A DNA stretch of 17,744 nt from an uncultured Clostridia bacterium. GTDB lineage: Bacteria; Bacillota; Clostridia; Christensenellales; Aristaeellaceae. Of the stretch, positions 8,175-15,485 are shown piece by piece (position 1 is the first letter of the stretch; every line of letters begins with the position of its first letter). The notes beneath the pieces were generated by a model that was not told the DNA's origin, searched no databases, and saw nothing but the letters and a program-made list of their open reading frames with translations. The position numbers were made by a program, and so were the translations under genes. Where the stretch lies: the NCBI GenBank assembly GCA_934621505.1, contig CAKTUU010000042.1, positions 1 to 17,744 on the forward strand. Reading direction: 5' to 3'.

Positions 8175-8187
8175 GTAAGGGAAGAAA

Positions 8188-9516
8188 TTACTTGGCCGCT
8201 TCCAACTCGGAACGAACCTGCGCAAAGGCGTCCTCAATGGTCTGCGCCCATTCATCGGCGGTCATCGCGCCGTTTACCACATCAGCGGCGGGGTTATAGA
8301 TCTCACCGTCGATATCGACCTTGGAGCCCTGGGCGCGCGCCGCGAAGCCAGGAGCGATGGTGGATACACCGTCCATGGAGAAGATGGTGTAGAAGTTGTA
8401 CATCGCCTCGGAAATGTAGGGTTTTGCCAGTTCGCTGGCATTTTTCGTGGCGGCTACGCCGTTGGCTTTTTCCGCAAAAAGCTCCACAGACTTATCGGTA
8501 TACAGGAAGCGCAGGAACCGCTTGGCCAGTTCGGGATTCTTAGCCGCGGCGGGAATGGACATGGTTTCCATGGCCACAACCACCTTGCGAGGCTGGTCGG
8601 CCGTCAAGGACGGGCAGGGAGCCATGGCAAACTGGAAGCCCTCGGCACGGGGCGCGCTGGCCATTTCGCTTTCAATCCAGGTGCCGCAGGGAATGAAAAG
8701 CGCCTTGTTCATCATCATTTCCTGCTGGGACTGGGTATGATTCAGCGCCGTGGTGCCCGGCAGGATGTAGCCTTCGCGGGCCATCTTTTCAAAGTTCCTC
8801 AGCACGTCGATTGCCGGAGTGTTGATAACGGAGCCTTCGCCGTAGTTCAGGTATTTTTCGGTGTTTTCATCGCCAATGGCGGAGTACACGGAGGGGAACA
8901 GTCCCCACTGGAGATAGATGGGATACAGGCCCTGGTAGGTGTACAGGTAAATGCCCTGTTCCTTGGCCTTAGCGCCCAGCTCAAACATTTCATCCCAGGT
9001 GGTGGGTACGCTCCAGCCGTTTTGTTCAAAGAGCGCCTTGTTGTAAATCAGGCCGGTGGGAGAACCATTCAGCGGGGCCTGATAGATTTTACCGTCGCCA
9101 TAAGGAGAGCAGACATTGGAAGTCAGCAAGCCATCGACGATCTTATCGGCCAGCTTGTCCTCGCTGTCGTAGCAGGGACCCTCAAACACATCGGTGATGT
9201 CCAACAGGCCCTTTTCAGCGATCAGGTTCTGAATCACGGTGTAAGAAGTGCCGTTGAGAACCAGAAAATCCGGCACGTCGCCGGCTACCATCTGAGCGCT
9301 GATGGTGTCGCCGATGGTGGGGCTGATCTGCATATTTACCTTAATGCCAGGGTTCGCCGCTTCAAACGCTGCGGCGACGTCTTTCCAGTAGTCCGCCCCA
9401 AAGCCGCCTTCAAACACGGCAATGTTCAGTTCCTGGGACTGCTCGGCGCTGGCAATGCCCATCAGCATACTGGCGCACAGCATCATGCAAAGAATCACAT
9501 GCAGTACCTTTTTCAT
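8188..9516 (-). CDS. Carbohydrate ABC transporter solute-binding protein (family 1, CUT1)
   Basis: This 442-residue secreted binding protein captures the sugar outside the membrane and delivers it to the two permeases. Residues 1-24 form a signal peptide ending MGIASA. Cys10 and Cys14 lie in VILC and MMLC, which are early for a lipobox, so lipid anchoring is unclear. The mature part has the family-1 pattern: LNIAVFEGGFGADYW, then FEAANPGIKVNMQ, then VPDFLVLNG, and a GSPTGLIYNKALFEQNGWSVP hinge segment near 160-180. The ATG at 9516 follows GGAGGA at 9523-9528 with 6 nt between; the upstream TTG at 9522 is rejected. It is the first gene of the operon binding protein, MalF, MalG, GH2. The ligand is unknown, but the neighbours (GH2 and an esterase) point to an oligosaccharide. 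Confidence 0.93.
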   Translation of the reverse strand: MKKVLHVILCMMLCASMLMGIASAEQSQELNIAVFEGGFGADYWKDVAAAFEAANPGIKVNMQISPTIGDTISAQMVAGDVPDFLVLNGTSYTVIQNLIAEKGLLDITDVFEGPCYDSEDKLADKIVDGLLTSNVCSPYGDGKIYQAPLNGSPTGLIYNKALFEQNGWSVPTTWDEMFELGAKAKEQGIYLYTYQGLYPIYLQWGLFPSVYSAIGDENTEKYLNYGEGSVINTPAIDVLRNFEKMAREGYILPGTTALNHTQSQQEMMMNKALFIPCGTWIESEMASAPRAEGFQFAMAPCPSLTADQPRKVVVAMETMSIPAAAKNPELAKRFLRFLYTDKSVELFAEKANGVAATKNASELAKPYISEAMYNFYTIFSMDGVSTIAPGFAARAQGSKVDIDGEIYNPAADVVNGAMTADEWAQTIEDAFAQVRSELEAAK

Positions 9517-9532
9517 AATCAATCCTCCATTC

Positions 9533-9548
9533 GCGGCGATCCCGCCGC
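9533..9548 (-). other. 5'-leader stem-loop of the sugar-uptake mRNA
   Basis: GCGGCG-GGAT-CGCCGC (minus strand) is a perfect 6-bp GC stem. It would sit within about 10 nt of the predicted transcript 5' end, preceded by an A-run and followed by the RBS. A 5'-terminal hairpin of this kind commonly slows mRNA decay; the function is inferred. Confidence 0.45.
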
Positions 9549-9562
9549 TTTTTTGTTACTTA

Positions 9563-9590
9563 ATTATACGGTATTTTCCCGCGAATCCAA
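9563..9590 (-). promoter_or_regulatory. Promoter of the sugar-uptake/GH2 operon
   Basis: On the minus strand TATAAT lies at 9568-9563, with a poor -35 TTGGAT at 9590-9585 and a 16-bp spacer. A perfect -10 with a weak -35 fits a promoter that needs an activator, and a candidate regulator site begins 8 bp upstream at 9599. Confidence 0.6.
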
Positions 9591-9598
9591 ATACAGGC

Positions 9599-9626
9599 TA
9601 TTGACCAGGTGCTGAACAATATTGAC
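9599..9626. promoter_or_regulatory. Candidate response-regulator operator: 21-bp-spaced direct repeat
   Basis: TATTGAC occurs at 9599-9605 and again at 9620-9626, exactly 21 bp apart, the half-site spacing AraC-type output domains use. One copy is next to the -35 of the uptake operon and the other overlaps the -35 (TTGACT, 9622) of the kinase operon. A caveat is that part of the repeat equals the -35 consensus itself. Confidence 0.4.
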
Positions 9627-9650
9627 TTTTTGCCAAACGTGCGCTATGAT
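9622..9650 (+). promoter_or_regulatory. Promoter of the sensor kinase-regulator-esterase operon
   Basis: TTGACT at 9622-9627 and TATGAT at 9645-9650 are separated by exactly 17 bp, a near-consensus housekeeping promoter. Transcription would start near 9657, giving a leader of about 46 nt before the start codon at 9703. Confidence 0.75.
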
Positions 9651-9702
9651 GCTGGCGTTCCATTTGTCGTATGTCGCCGCTTATCCGCAAGGAGGCCCTA
9701 GG

Positions 9703-11448
9703 ATGAAACGCCTGTCCATCATTCGTTTTCTGCGTCGTTTTCATATTCAAACCCGGCTGCTGTTCGCCATGCTGGGTTGTTCGCTGGTTCCTGTTACCCT
9801 TTTTGGTCTTTACGCCAGCAATGTATACGCCGGCACGATTCACGAAAAGGTGTGCGAGCATACGTCGCAATCCATGACCCTGCTTACCCGGAATCTGGAA
9901 ATCGCCCTTGAGCCCTATTGCGCTTACTTGAACACCCTAAGCGTATCGGATGATATGCGCCAGCTGCTGGATGCCTACGAACGCGGGGAGGAATACTCCC
10001 GGTATTTGGGGCCGCTACTTCGCAATGGGCTTAGCGCCTTTGGCGTGGGGCAATATCTTCGGGATTTGCAAATTTACAGCCCGGAAGGTGAGCTGATCGG
10101 TTCCACCGGCTATGAAATGACGGGAGAATTCCTCAAGGCTCAGCTGTTTACTCAGCTGAATGATCAATCCTCCGGCTGGTATTTGGGAATGACGTCTTCC
10201 GGCACCCTCATTTTGGGACGGCGGCTTTTTCGGTTTGCCCCCACTTTGCGTCCCAAGGGATATCTGCTGCTGTGCATCAGCCCACAGCTATTGATTCATG
10301 AAATCTTTGCCGATCTTTCCTTTGGCGAAGGAACGGTTGCCTTTTTGATTTCCGGCGATGGAACGCCTTTTTTTTCGACAGAAACGCCCTATGCGGAAAT
10401 TTTGACCTCCTTCCTGTCCGATAGGGACGGAACGGAACCTGTGGATGTACGCCTAGACGAAAAACGCTATCTGTTGATGGACAGCCGCAGTGAGCCTTAT
10501 GGCTGCCGGTTTGCAGTGGCAATGCCCTATTCGGCAATTCAGGGCCGCATGGACGGCGTGCTGCACATGCTGGTACTGGTGGCCGCCGGGCTGTTCGTTC
10601 TCAGTTTCCTGGCGATGCTGCTGGTCTACGCCTCCATTATGCAGCCCATCCGCCATATGTTACAGCATTGCAACGACGACCTGCCAACCCTGGTGCGGCC
10701 CCTGAACGACAACAGCCCGGATGAATTGGGCGTACTGGCGCGGACGCTGGATCACCTGATCGCCCGCCTATGGGACATGGCTGAGCAGCAGAAGCAGAAC
10801 GAGCAGCGCAAACGGGAACTGGAGCTTGCCGCGCTCCAGTATCAAATCAACCCTCATTTTTTGTTCAATACGCTTAACACCTTCAAATGGATTGCCGAAC
10901 TGAACGGCGTTCCGGCGCTTCAGGACGGTATCGCCTCGCTGTGCGCTCTACTCAAAAGCACCCTGCTGAACCAAAACGATATGCAACCGCTGGAAGCCGA
11001 ATTGCAGGATTTGTCCCACTACTTTTCGATTCAAAAACTGCGCTATGCCGACGGCTTTGACGTTGTGTATCAAATTGACCAGAAAATGCTTGGTATTAGG
11101 GTGCCGCGCTTTCTTTTACAGCCTTTGGCGGAAAACGCCATTGTGCATGGAATGGACGACTCTGGAAGAATCATGACCATTACCATCGGTGCGCAAAAGG
11201 ACGGCGACACCGGTCTGCTGCTGACGGTGCAGGATGATGGCGTGGGCTTCGATCCGGATGCCAGGCCGGTGCGTGAGCGCTTTTCCGGCATTGGCGTTTC
11301 CAACGTAAACGAACGGCTCCGGCTTCACTATGGGGACGGCTGCGGCGTAACAATAACGAGCCGTCCCGGAGAAGGGACGCTTTGTACCCTTCGGATTCCC
11401 ATAACAATGAAGGTGACGAGCCATGTATCAGTTGCTTCTTGTGGATGA
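9703..11448 (+). CDS. Sensor histidine kinase, YesM/LytS-type (His_kinase family)
   Basis: This membrane kinase of 581 residues has a membrane helix at about 19-39, an extracytoplasmic sensor region of about 245 residues (Cache-like by position; I see no diagnostic motif) and a second helix at about 286-313. A HAMP-like linker (ASIMQPIRHM...DELGVLARTLDHLIARL) and a coiled-coil stretch follow. The His_kinase domain has phospho-acceptor His385 in QINPHFLFNTLN, and the ATPase domain has the N-box PLAENAIVHG (474-483), DDGVGF (511-516) and GIGVSNVNERL (529-539). ATG 9703 has AAGGAGG at 9689-9695. It overlaps the response regulator gene by 26 nt, indicating coupled translation. Its pairing and its place opposite the sugar-uptake operon suggest it senses a sugar or a sugar-loaded binding protein. 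The short tail after RIPIT looks like read-through of the overlap. Confidence 0.94.
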   Translation: MKRLSIIRFLRRFHIQTRLLFAMLGCSLVPVTLFGLYASNVYAGTIHEKVCEHTSQSMTLLTRNLEIALEPYCAYLNTLSVSDDMRQLLDAYERGEEYSRYLGPLLRNGLSAFGVGQYLRDLQIYSPEGELIGSTGYEMTGEFLKAQLFTQLNDQSSGWYLGMTSSGTLILGRRLFRFAPTLRPKGYLLLCISPQLLIHEIFADLSFGEGTVAFLISGDGTPFFSTETPYAEILTSFLSDRDGTEPVDVRLDEKRYLLMDSRSEPYGCRFAVAMPYSAIQGRMDGVLHMLVLVAAGLFVLSFLAMLLVYASIMQPIRHMLQHCNDDLPTLVRPLNDNSPDELGVLARTLDHLIARLWDMAEQQKQNEQRKRELELAALQYQINPHFLFNTLNTFKWIAELNGVPALQDGIASLCALLKSTLLNQNDMQPLEAELQDLSHYFSIQKLRYADGFDVVYQIDQKMLGIRVPRFLLQPLAENAIVHGMDDSGRIMTITIGAQKDGDTGLLLTVQDDGVGFDPDARPVRERFSGIGVSNVNERLRLHYGDGCGVTITSRPGEGTLCTLRIPITMKVTSHVSVASCG

Positions 11449-12958
11449 CGAGCCGGTGATTCGGATGACCTTTCGCAATTTGCTGCCTTGGGACAACACC
11501 CTGTGGCACATTGCGGGGATGGTTTCCAATGGCGAAGAAGCCCTCGCTTTTCTGGCGCAGCATCCAGTGGATATTGTCATTACCGACATGAAAATGCCGC
11601 AGATGAACGGTTTGGAGTTGATTCTCCGTTTGAAGGAGCAACGCTTTCCAGGAGCCATTCTGGTGTTGAGCAACTATTCGGATTTTTCTCTGGTCCGTCA
11701 GGCCATGCAGCTGGGCGCTCGGGATTATATGCTGAAAACGGATATGGAGGCGGCCCCCATGCGGGAGGCGCTTGAGCGCCTGTCGGAAAACCTGATTCCG
11801 TCAGGCGGTCGGGTGGCTCCCGAGACGGCCGGAATCACAGACGATTACCGCCGGACAGTTTTGCGCGACCTGATGCTGGGATACGCCCCGTCGGAAGAAA
11901 CCGATTCCCTGCTGCTTCCCCATGGGCCGTACCAAATGCTGGACGTGGTGATGGAAAATCAGGGCGAACGCCCGACGACTCATAAAAGCGTACGAAACGT
12001 ACTGCTGGCGAATTTCAACGAGCAGGCGGATGTGGTCTATCTGGGAGAGCAGGAATACATCTGCCTGATTCCCGCGGAAAACGAGGACGTGCTTTTACGT
12101 CGCAGCGTGCAACTGGTACGCCAGCTGAAAATGTATCTGAACAGCAAAGCCAACATCCTGGTTTCATCCCCGTTCGCCGATACGGAATCCATGCGCCGCC
12201 AGCTTGCGCAATGCCAAAGCGCCGCCCGACTGTTCTTTTATCCGATTCCAGAAAGCTGTCTGGCGGCGGAACGAATTGTATTTTCTCCTCTGGCGGATGA
12301 AGCCCTGCCGGAGGAGGCCGCCTGCCAGCTAGCCGACGTATTTTCCCGCAGTCCGGACCGTGCGGACGGCTGGATCACAGCATTGACGCAGCGCTGTGCG
12401 GAACGAAAGGTAAACCCGGAACTGCTGCTCAATTACGTTTTTCAGGTTTTGCAAGCGCTGCTTTTGAATCATCCTCAGGCTTCGGAAAGCGCTGTATTTG
12501 CCAGCCATGTGGATGTGCTCTCCTGCAAAAGCTCGGATCAGCTTTGCGGTTTGCTGCATACGCTGCTCCCCTCTCTCCTTGAAACGCCAGCCACCGAAGT
12601 CAAAACAGGGAACCAGGATGTGCGCACGCTGATTCTATACCTTCAGCAGCATCATGCGGAACGTATCTCGTTGGACAGCCTGTCCGCCACGGTTAACCTG
12701 AACCGAAGCTATCTGTGCCGTTTGTTTAAACGGGAAACAGGAGAAAGCCTGTTTCAATACCTTGCCCGACTTCGCCTTGAAAGAGCGGCTGGTCTGCTGC
12801 TGCAGGAGGAACTGTCCATTCGGGAGATAGCCGCCCGAGTAGGCATAGACGACCCGTTTTACTTTACGCGGATGTTCAAAAAACAGTACGGCGTTGCTCC
12901 AAGCGAGTACGCGTCGCAAAGGAAGAACCAACAGACAGGAGGACCTGAAGATGCGTAA
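11423..12958 (+). CDS. Response regulator, YesN-type (REC plus AraC output domain)
   Basis: This cytoplasmic transcription factor of 511 residues has an N-terminal receiver domain with acidic Asp8-Asp9, phospho-acceptor Asp55 (IVITDMKMP), Ser83 in VLSNYSD and Lys105 in YMLKTD. A long middle region (about 125-395) has no motif I recognise, as is usual in YesN proteins. The C-terminal AraC domain (about 399-498) contains SLDSLSATVNLNRSYLCRLF and SIREIAARVGIDDPFYFTRM, ending P-S-E-Y. It is the partner of the overlapping kinase. The likely target is the divergent sugar-uptake promoter through the TATTGAC direct repeat (inference). The start at 11423 has a modest AAGGTG RBS and probably depends on ribosomes finishing the kinase gene. 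Its stop overlaps the esterase start by 8 nt. Confidence 0.94.
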   Translation: MYQLLLVDDEPVIRMTFRNLLPWDNTLWHIAGMVSNGEEALAFLAQHPVDIVITDMKMPQMNGLELILRLKEQRFPGAILVLSNYSDFSLVRQAMQLGARDYMLKTDMEAAPMREALERLSENLIPSGGRVAPETAGITDDYRRTVLRDLMLGYAPSEETDSLLLPHGPYQMLDVVMENQGERPTTHKSVRNVLLANFNEQADVVYLGEQEYICLIPAENEDVLLRRSVQLVRQLKMYLNSKANILVSSPFADTESMRRQLAQCQSAARLFFYPIPESCLAAERIVFSPLADEALPEEAACQLADVFSRSPDRADGWITALTQRCAERKVNPELLLNYVFQVLQALLLNHPQASESAVFASHVDVLSCKSSDQLCGLLHTLLPSLLETPATEVKTGNQDVRTLILYLQQHHAERISLDSLSATVNLNRSYLCRLFKRETGESLFQYLARLRLERAAGLLLQEELSIREIAARVGIDDPFYFTRMFKKQYGVAPSEYASQRKNQQTGGPEDA

Positions 12959-14000
12959 AATTGCCGAGCTGGATCAAAACTTCGCTCCTTCGGCGGAGCA
13001 GGGCGGACTGACCTGGGCAGACGCGCATGATCTGCCCTGCGAAATCACGGGTTTGCATCCAAAAACCTTTTGCCGGGTAGATCCGGCCCTTCTTCCGCTG
13101 CTGCCCGGCCCGGTTCAGGAGCTGGCTTTGCATACGGCGGGAGGCATGGTACGCTTTCACGCAAAAGCAGGCCGTTATGGTTACCGTTATGAGCTGCTTA
13201 GCGGGGAAGACATGGGCCATATGCCGCGTACCGGCTCGGCTGGGTTGGACGTGTACGCGGGAAGCGGCGCGGAAATGCGCTTTATTCGCAGCACACAGTC
13301 CGCCTGCCGCACAGTGACGGCCAGCGGCGAGTTCACCTTGCCCCAGGAGGAGGACGTTACCTTCTATCTGCCGCTGTATAACGGCATTCGCCGTCTTGAA
13401 CTGGGGTTTGAAACCGCTCCTGCCCGGCCTGCCGTGCCTTACCGTTTTTCAAGACCCATTGTGTTTTACGGTTCTTCCATTACCCAGGGCGGCTGCGCGT
13501 CCCGTCCGGCCAACAGCTACGCGGCCATGCTTTGCCGCCTGCTGGACTGCCCGCAGCACAATCTGGGCTTTTCAGGAAATGGAAAGGGCGAAATAGAAAT
13601 GGCCCGCTATATCGCTTCGCTGCCCATGACCGCGCTGGTGATGGACTACGATCACAACGCGCCCAACGCCGCCCATCTTGAACGCACCCATCTTCCCTTT
13701 GCCGAGGCTGTTTTGGAACGGCAGCCTCAGGTTCCCATCCTGTTTGCCACAAAGCCGGATTTTCGGCATGGGAATACTGCTGAAAACAGCAAGCGGCGCG
13801 ATGTTGTGCGCCGCACCTATGAAACGCTGCGCATCCGAGGAGTCCGCTGCGCGTTTATGGATGGGGAAACCTTCTTTGACGGGACGCTTTATGACAGCTG
13901 CACGGTGGACGGCTGTCATCCCAACGATCTTGGCTTCTACCGCATGGCAATGAAGATGCTGCCGGTCATGCAGGCTTTGCTGGCGGGCGTTCAGGCGTAA
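12951..14000 (+). CDS. SGNH/GDSL-type hydrolase with N-terminal GxDLY domain
   Basis: This 349-residue protein is probably a cytoplasmic carbohydrate esterase, as it has no signal peptide. The N-terminal half is a beta-rich domain with GLDVY at about 98-102, the signature of GxDLY proteins. The C-terminal half is an SGNH hydrolase: block I YGSSITQGG with catalytic Ser176, block II NLGFSGNGKGE, block III DYDHNAPN, and block V DGCHPNDLGF with Asp320 and His323. Relatives include sugar deacetylases, so removal of acetyl groups from the imported glycan is a reasonable guess, not shown. AGGAGGA at 12937-12943 favours the ATG at 12951 over the upstream ATG at 12894, which lies deep in the regulator gene. 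It overlaps the regulator stop by 8 nt and ends the operon before a strong terminator. Confidence 0.9.
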   Translation: MRKIAELDQNFAPSAEQGGLTWADAHDLPCEITGLHPKTFCRVDPALLPLLPGPVQELALHTAGGMVRFHAKAGRYGYRYELLSGEDMGHMPRTGSAGLDVYAGSGAEMRFIRSTQSACRTVTASGEFTLPQEEDVTFYLPLYNGIRRLELGFETAPARPAVPYRFSRPIVFYGSSITQGGCASRPANSYAAMLCRLLDCPQHNLGFSGNGKGEIEMARYIASLPMTALVMDYDHNAPNAAHLERTHLPFAEAVLERQPQVPILFATKPDFRHGNTAENSKRRDVVRRTYETLRIRGVRCAFMDGETFFDGTLYDSCTVDGCHPNDLGFYRMAMKMLPVMQALLAGVQA

Positions 14001-14034
14001 CAAGCAGGGCTTGGCAAAGGGGATGGATTTGTAC

Positions 14035-14082
14035 ATACAGCCCCGCCTTTTTCTTCCGGTGAAAGAAAAGGCGGGGCTGTAT
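14035..14082 (+). terminator. Strong rho-independent terminator after the esterase gene
   Basis: A 17-bp perfect stem (14035-14051 with 14066-14082, core CAGCCCCGCC/GGCGGGGCTG) has a 14-nt loop and is followed by TTTTG on the plus strand. It ends the kinase-regulator-esterase operon and also lies just beyond the stop of the convergent DUF1003 gene. Confidence 0.93.
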
Positions 14083-14094
14083 TTTGAAAAACGT

Positions 14095-14625
14095 TTACTT
14101 TGCCCTCTGTTCCGGCCCGGCCATGCCGTTTCCTTGGCTTTGGGCAGGCAGCCGCTTTTCCAGCGCGGTTTGCTTGGCCAAAATGACGTTGACCTTGTCG
14201 TAGAGGTCTTCAATCATAATTTCGGTTTTCAAATTGACTTTGTAGTCGTTTTCCGCCCGGCGGCGATCTTTTTCCTCCTGCCGGTTTTGGCTCATCATGA
14301 TCAGCGGGGCTTGAATGGCCGCGATGCAGGACAGCACCAGATTCAATAAAATGAAGGGATACGGGTCAAACGCCCTGCTGGCCAGTACGGCGTTGATCAC
14401 CATCCACAGCACTAACCCGCTGGTAAATGAAAAGATAAACGCCCAGCTTCCCGCAAATTTGGCAATGGCGTCTGCGGCACGCTGCCCCAGCGTGTCCTTT
14501 TCCTTTTCTTCCGATGGATTAACAGAAACCCGGCTGTCCGCCAAAAGGGCCAGAACCTCTTCATCGGTCATATCCCGGCGGATGTCTTTCAGCACTTCTT
14601 TCAGCAGCTTTCGATTCTCTTTCAT
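14095..14625 (-). CDS. DUF1003 family membrane protein
   Basis: This 176-residue protein belongs to the DUF1003 family, whose biochemical role is unknown. It has a charged N-terminal region with a DMTDEEVLALL segment, two membrane helices (about 61-82 and 89-111) and a C-terminal coiled-coil tail (about 112-160). The stretch AFDPYPFILLNLVLSCIAAI through APLIMMSQNRQ is the conserved family core. The ATG at 14625 follows AAGGAAGGG with good spacing. It is a single-gene unit with its own promoter and faces the esterase operon across a shared terminator. Nothing in its surroundings ties it to the sugar locus or to the sporulation genes upstream. Confidence 0.92.
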   Translation of the reverse strand: MKENRKLLKEVLKDIRRDMTDEEVLALLADSRVSVNPSEEKEKDTLGQRAADAIAKFAGSWAFIFSFTSGLVLWMVINAVLASRAFDPYPFILLNLVLSCIAAIQAPLIMMSQNRQEEKDRRRAENDYKVNLKTEIMIEDLYDKVNVILAKQTALEKRLPAQSQGNGMAGPEQRAK

Positions 14626-14660
14626 AGATCAACCCTTCCTTCTGTGCAGGCGTTGTGTCT

Positions 14661-14689
14661 ATCATATCAAGACTGTCCTTTCTTTTCAA
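14661..14689 (-). promoter_or_regulatory. Promoter of the DUF1003 gene
   Basis: On the minus strand TTGAAA (14689-14684) and TATGAT (14666-14661) are 17 bp apart, and the -10 is extended by TGA directly before it. This is a near-consensus housekeeping promoter with a leader of about 30 nt. The rest of the 14626-14795 gap holds only the spoVAD terminator. Confidence 0.7.
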
Positions 14690-14747
14690 GCACTATCAAA
14701 ATGCTATCCCATCGTACAATGTTCCTTCTTTCGCATTTGGGGGACAG

Positions 14748-14778
14748 AAAAACCGCCGTCCTTACGCAGGCGACGGTT
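14748..14778 (-). terminator. Terminator of the spoVA operon
   Basis: On the minus strand AACCG-A-CGCC, an 8-nt loop, then GACG-C-CGGTT followed by TTTTT (overlapping the stem end) form a hairpin with one mismatch and one G-U pair plus a U-tract. It begins 17 nt after the stop of the truncated spoVAD. Confidence 0.8.
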
Positions 14779-14795
14779 GTATAGACCCCGGCGCT

Positions 14796-15470
14796 TCAGG
14801 CGGCCACGCCCCCTGGGTCTAAATTAACACCTTCGGGGGCCATGGCCGCCCCCATATTATTGGCGTCACAGATACCCAAATCCACCACACGGCCGGGACA
14901 GACCTGACAGATGTGCGCCAGAGGAGTGTTTTGCGGACTGGCATCCAGCAGCGCCGCCCCCACGCCGGTCACGGTCCATTGGGCCGTTGGCGGGCGCTGA
15001 CTGCCAAACTCCAAAGGAAAACGGTACTGACGCTCCGCCGTGCAAAAATGGCTGCTGGCGGCGCAAATGACCCGGGAGGCGTGGCCGCCATCCAGCAGCA
15101 TCGCACCCAAAGCCAGGCTTTCCGCCATGGTGGAGCAGGCTCCATACAGGCCCAGGAAGGGCACGCCCAGCTCCCGGGCGGAAAAGGAGGCGGTAATGAT
15201 TTGATTCAGCAAATCGCCGCCCAGCAAAAACTGTACCTGTCTGCTTTCCACCCCCGCTTTTTTCAGCGCGCAGGCCACCGCGTCCAGATACAGCTGCTTT
15301 TCCGCCAGTTCAAAGCTGTCTTGCCCATACAGCTCATCCTTGGCCACATAGTCAAAGCAATCTCCCAGAGGGCCTTCCCCCTCTTTTTTGCCCGCATAGG
15401 CCGCGCTGGCGCAGATGGCCGGACGGGTGGGCAGGTTGATGGTTTGCAGGCCGATGCGTTTGTTTTCCAC
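14796..15470 (-). CDS. spoVAD: Stage V sporulation protein AD, lacking the C-terminal third
   Basis: SpoVAD is a thiolase-fold protein that binds dipicolinic acid and helps move it into the forespore and out at germination. The 224 residues here match the first two thirds of the family clearly: GLQTINLPTRP near the start, GGDLLNQIITASFSARELG at 84-102, GLYGACSTMAESLALGAML with the thiolase-equivalent Cys112, and RPPTAQWTVTGVGAALL. After NNMGAAMAP (about residue 212) the similarity stops, and an unrelated tail of 12 residues leads to TGA. Full SpoVAD is about 335-340 residues, so roughly 115-125 are missing, and the 170-nt gap downstream cannot hold them in any frame. The start is a GTG at 15470 behind a GGGGGAAG RBS, 15 nt after spoVAC. 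The usual next gene spoVAE is absent. It may be a pseudogene, a real deletion or an assembly error. Confidence 0.88.
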   Translation of the reverse strand: MENKRIGLQTINLPTRPAICASAAYAGKKEGEGPLGDCFDYVAKDELYGQDSFELAEKQLYLDAVACALKKAGVESRQVQFLLGGDLLNQIITASFSARELGVPFLGLYGACSTMAESLALGAMLLDGGHASRVICAASSHFCTAERQYRFPLEFGSQRPPTAQWTVTGVGAALLDASPQNTPLAHICQVCPGRVVDLGICDANNMGAAMAPEGVNLDPGGVAA

Positions 15471-15485
15471 TGGTTTTCTTCCCCC

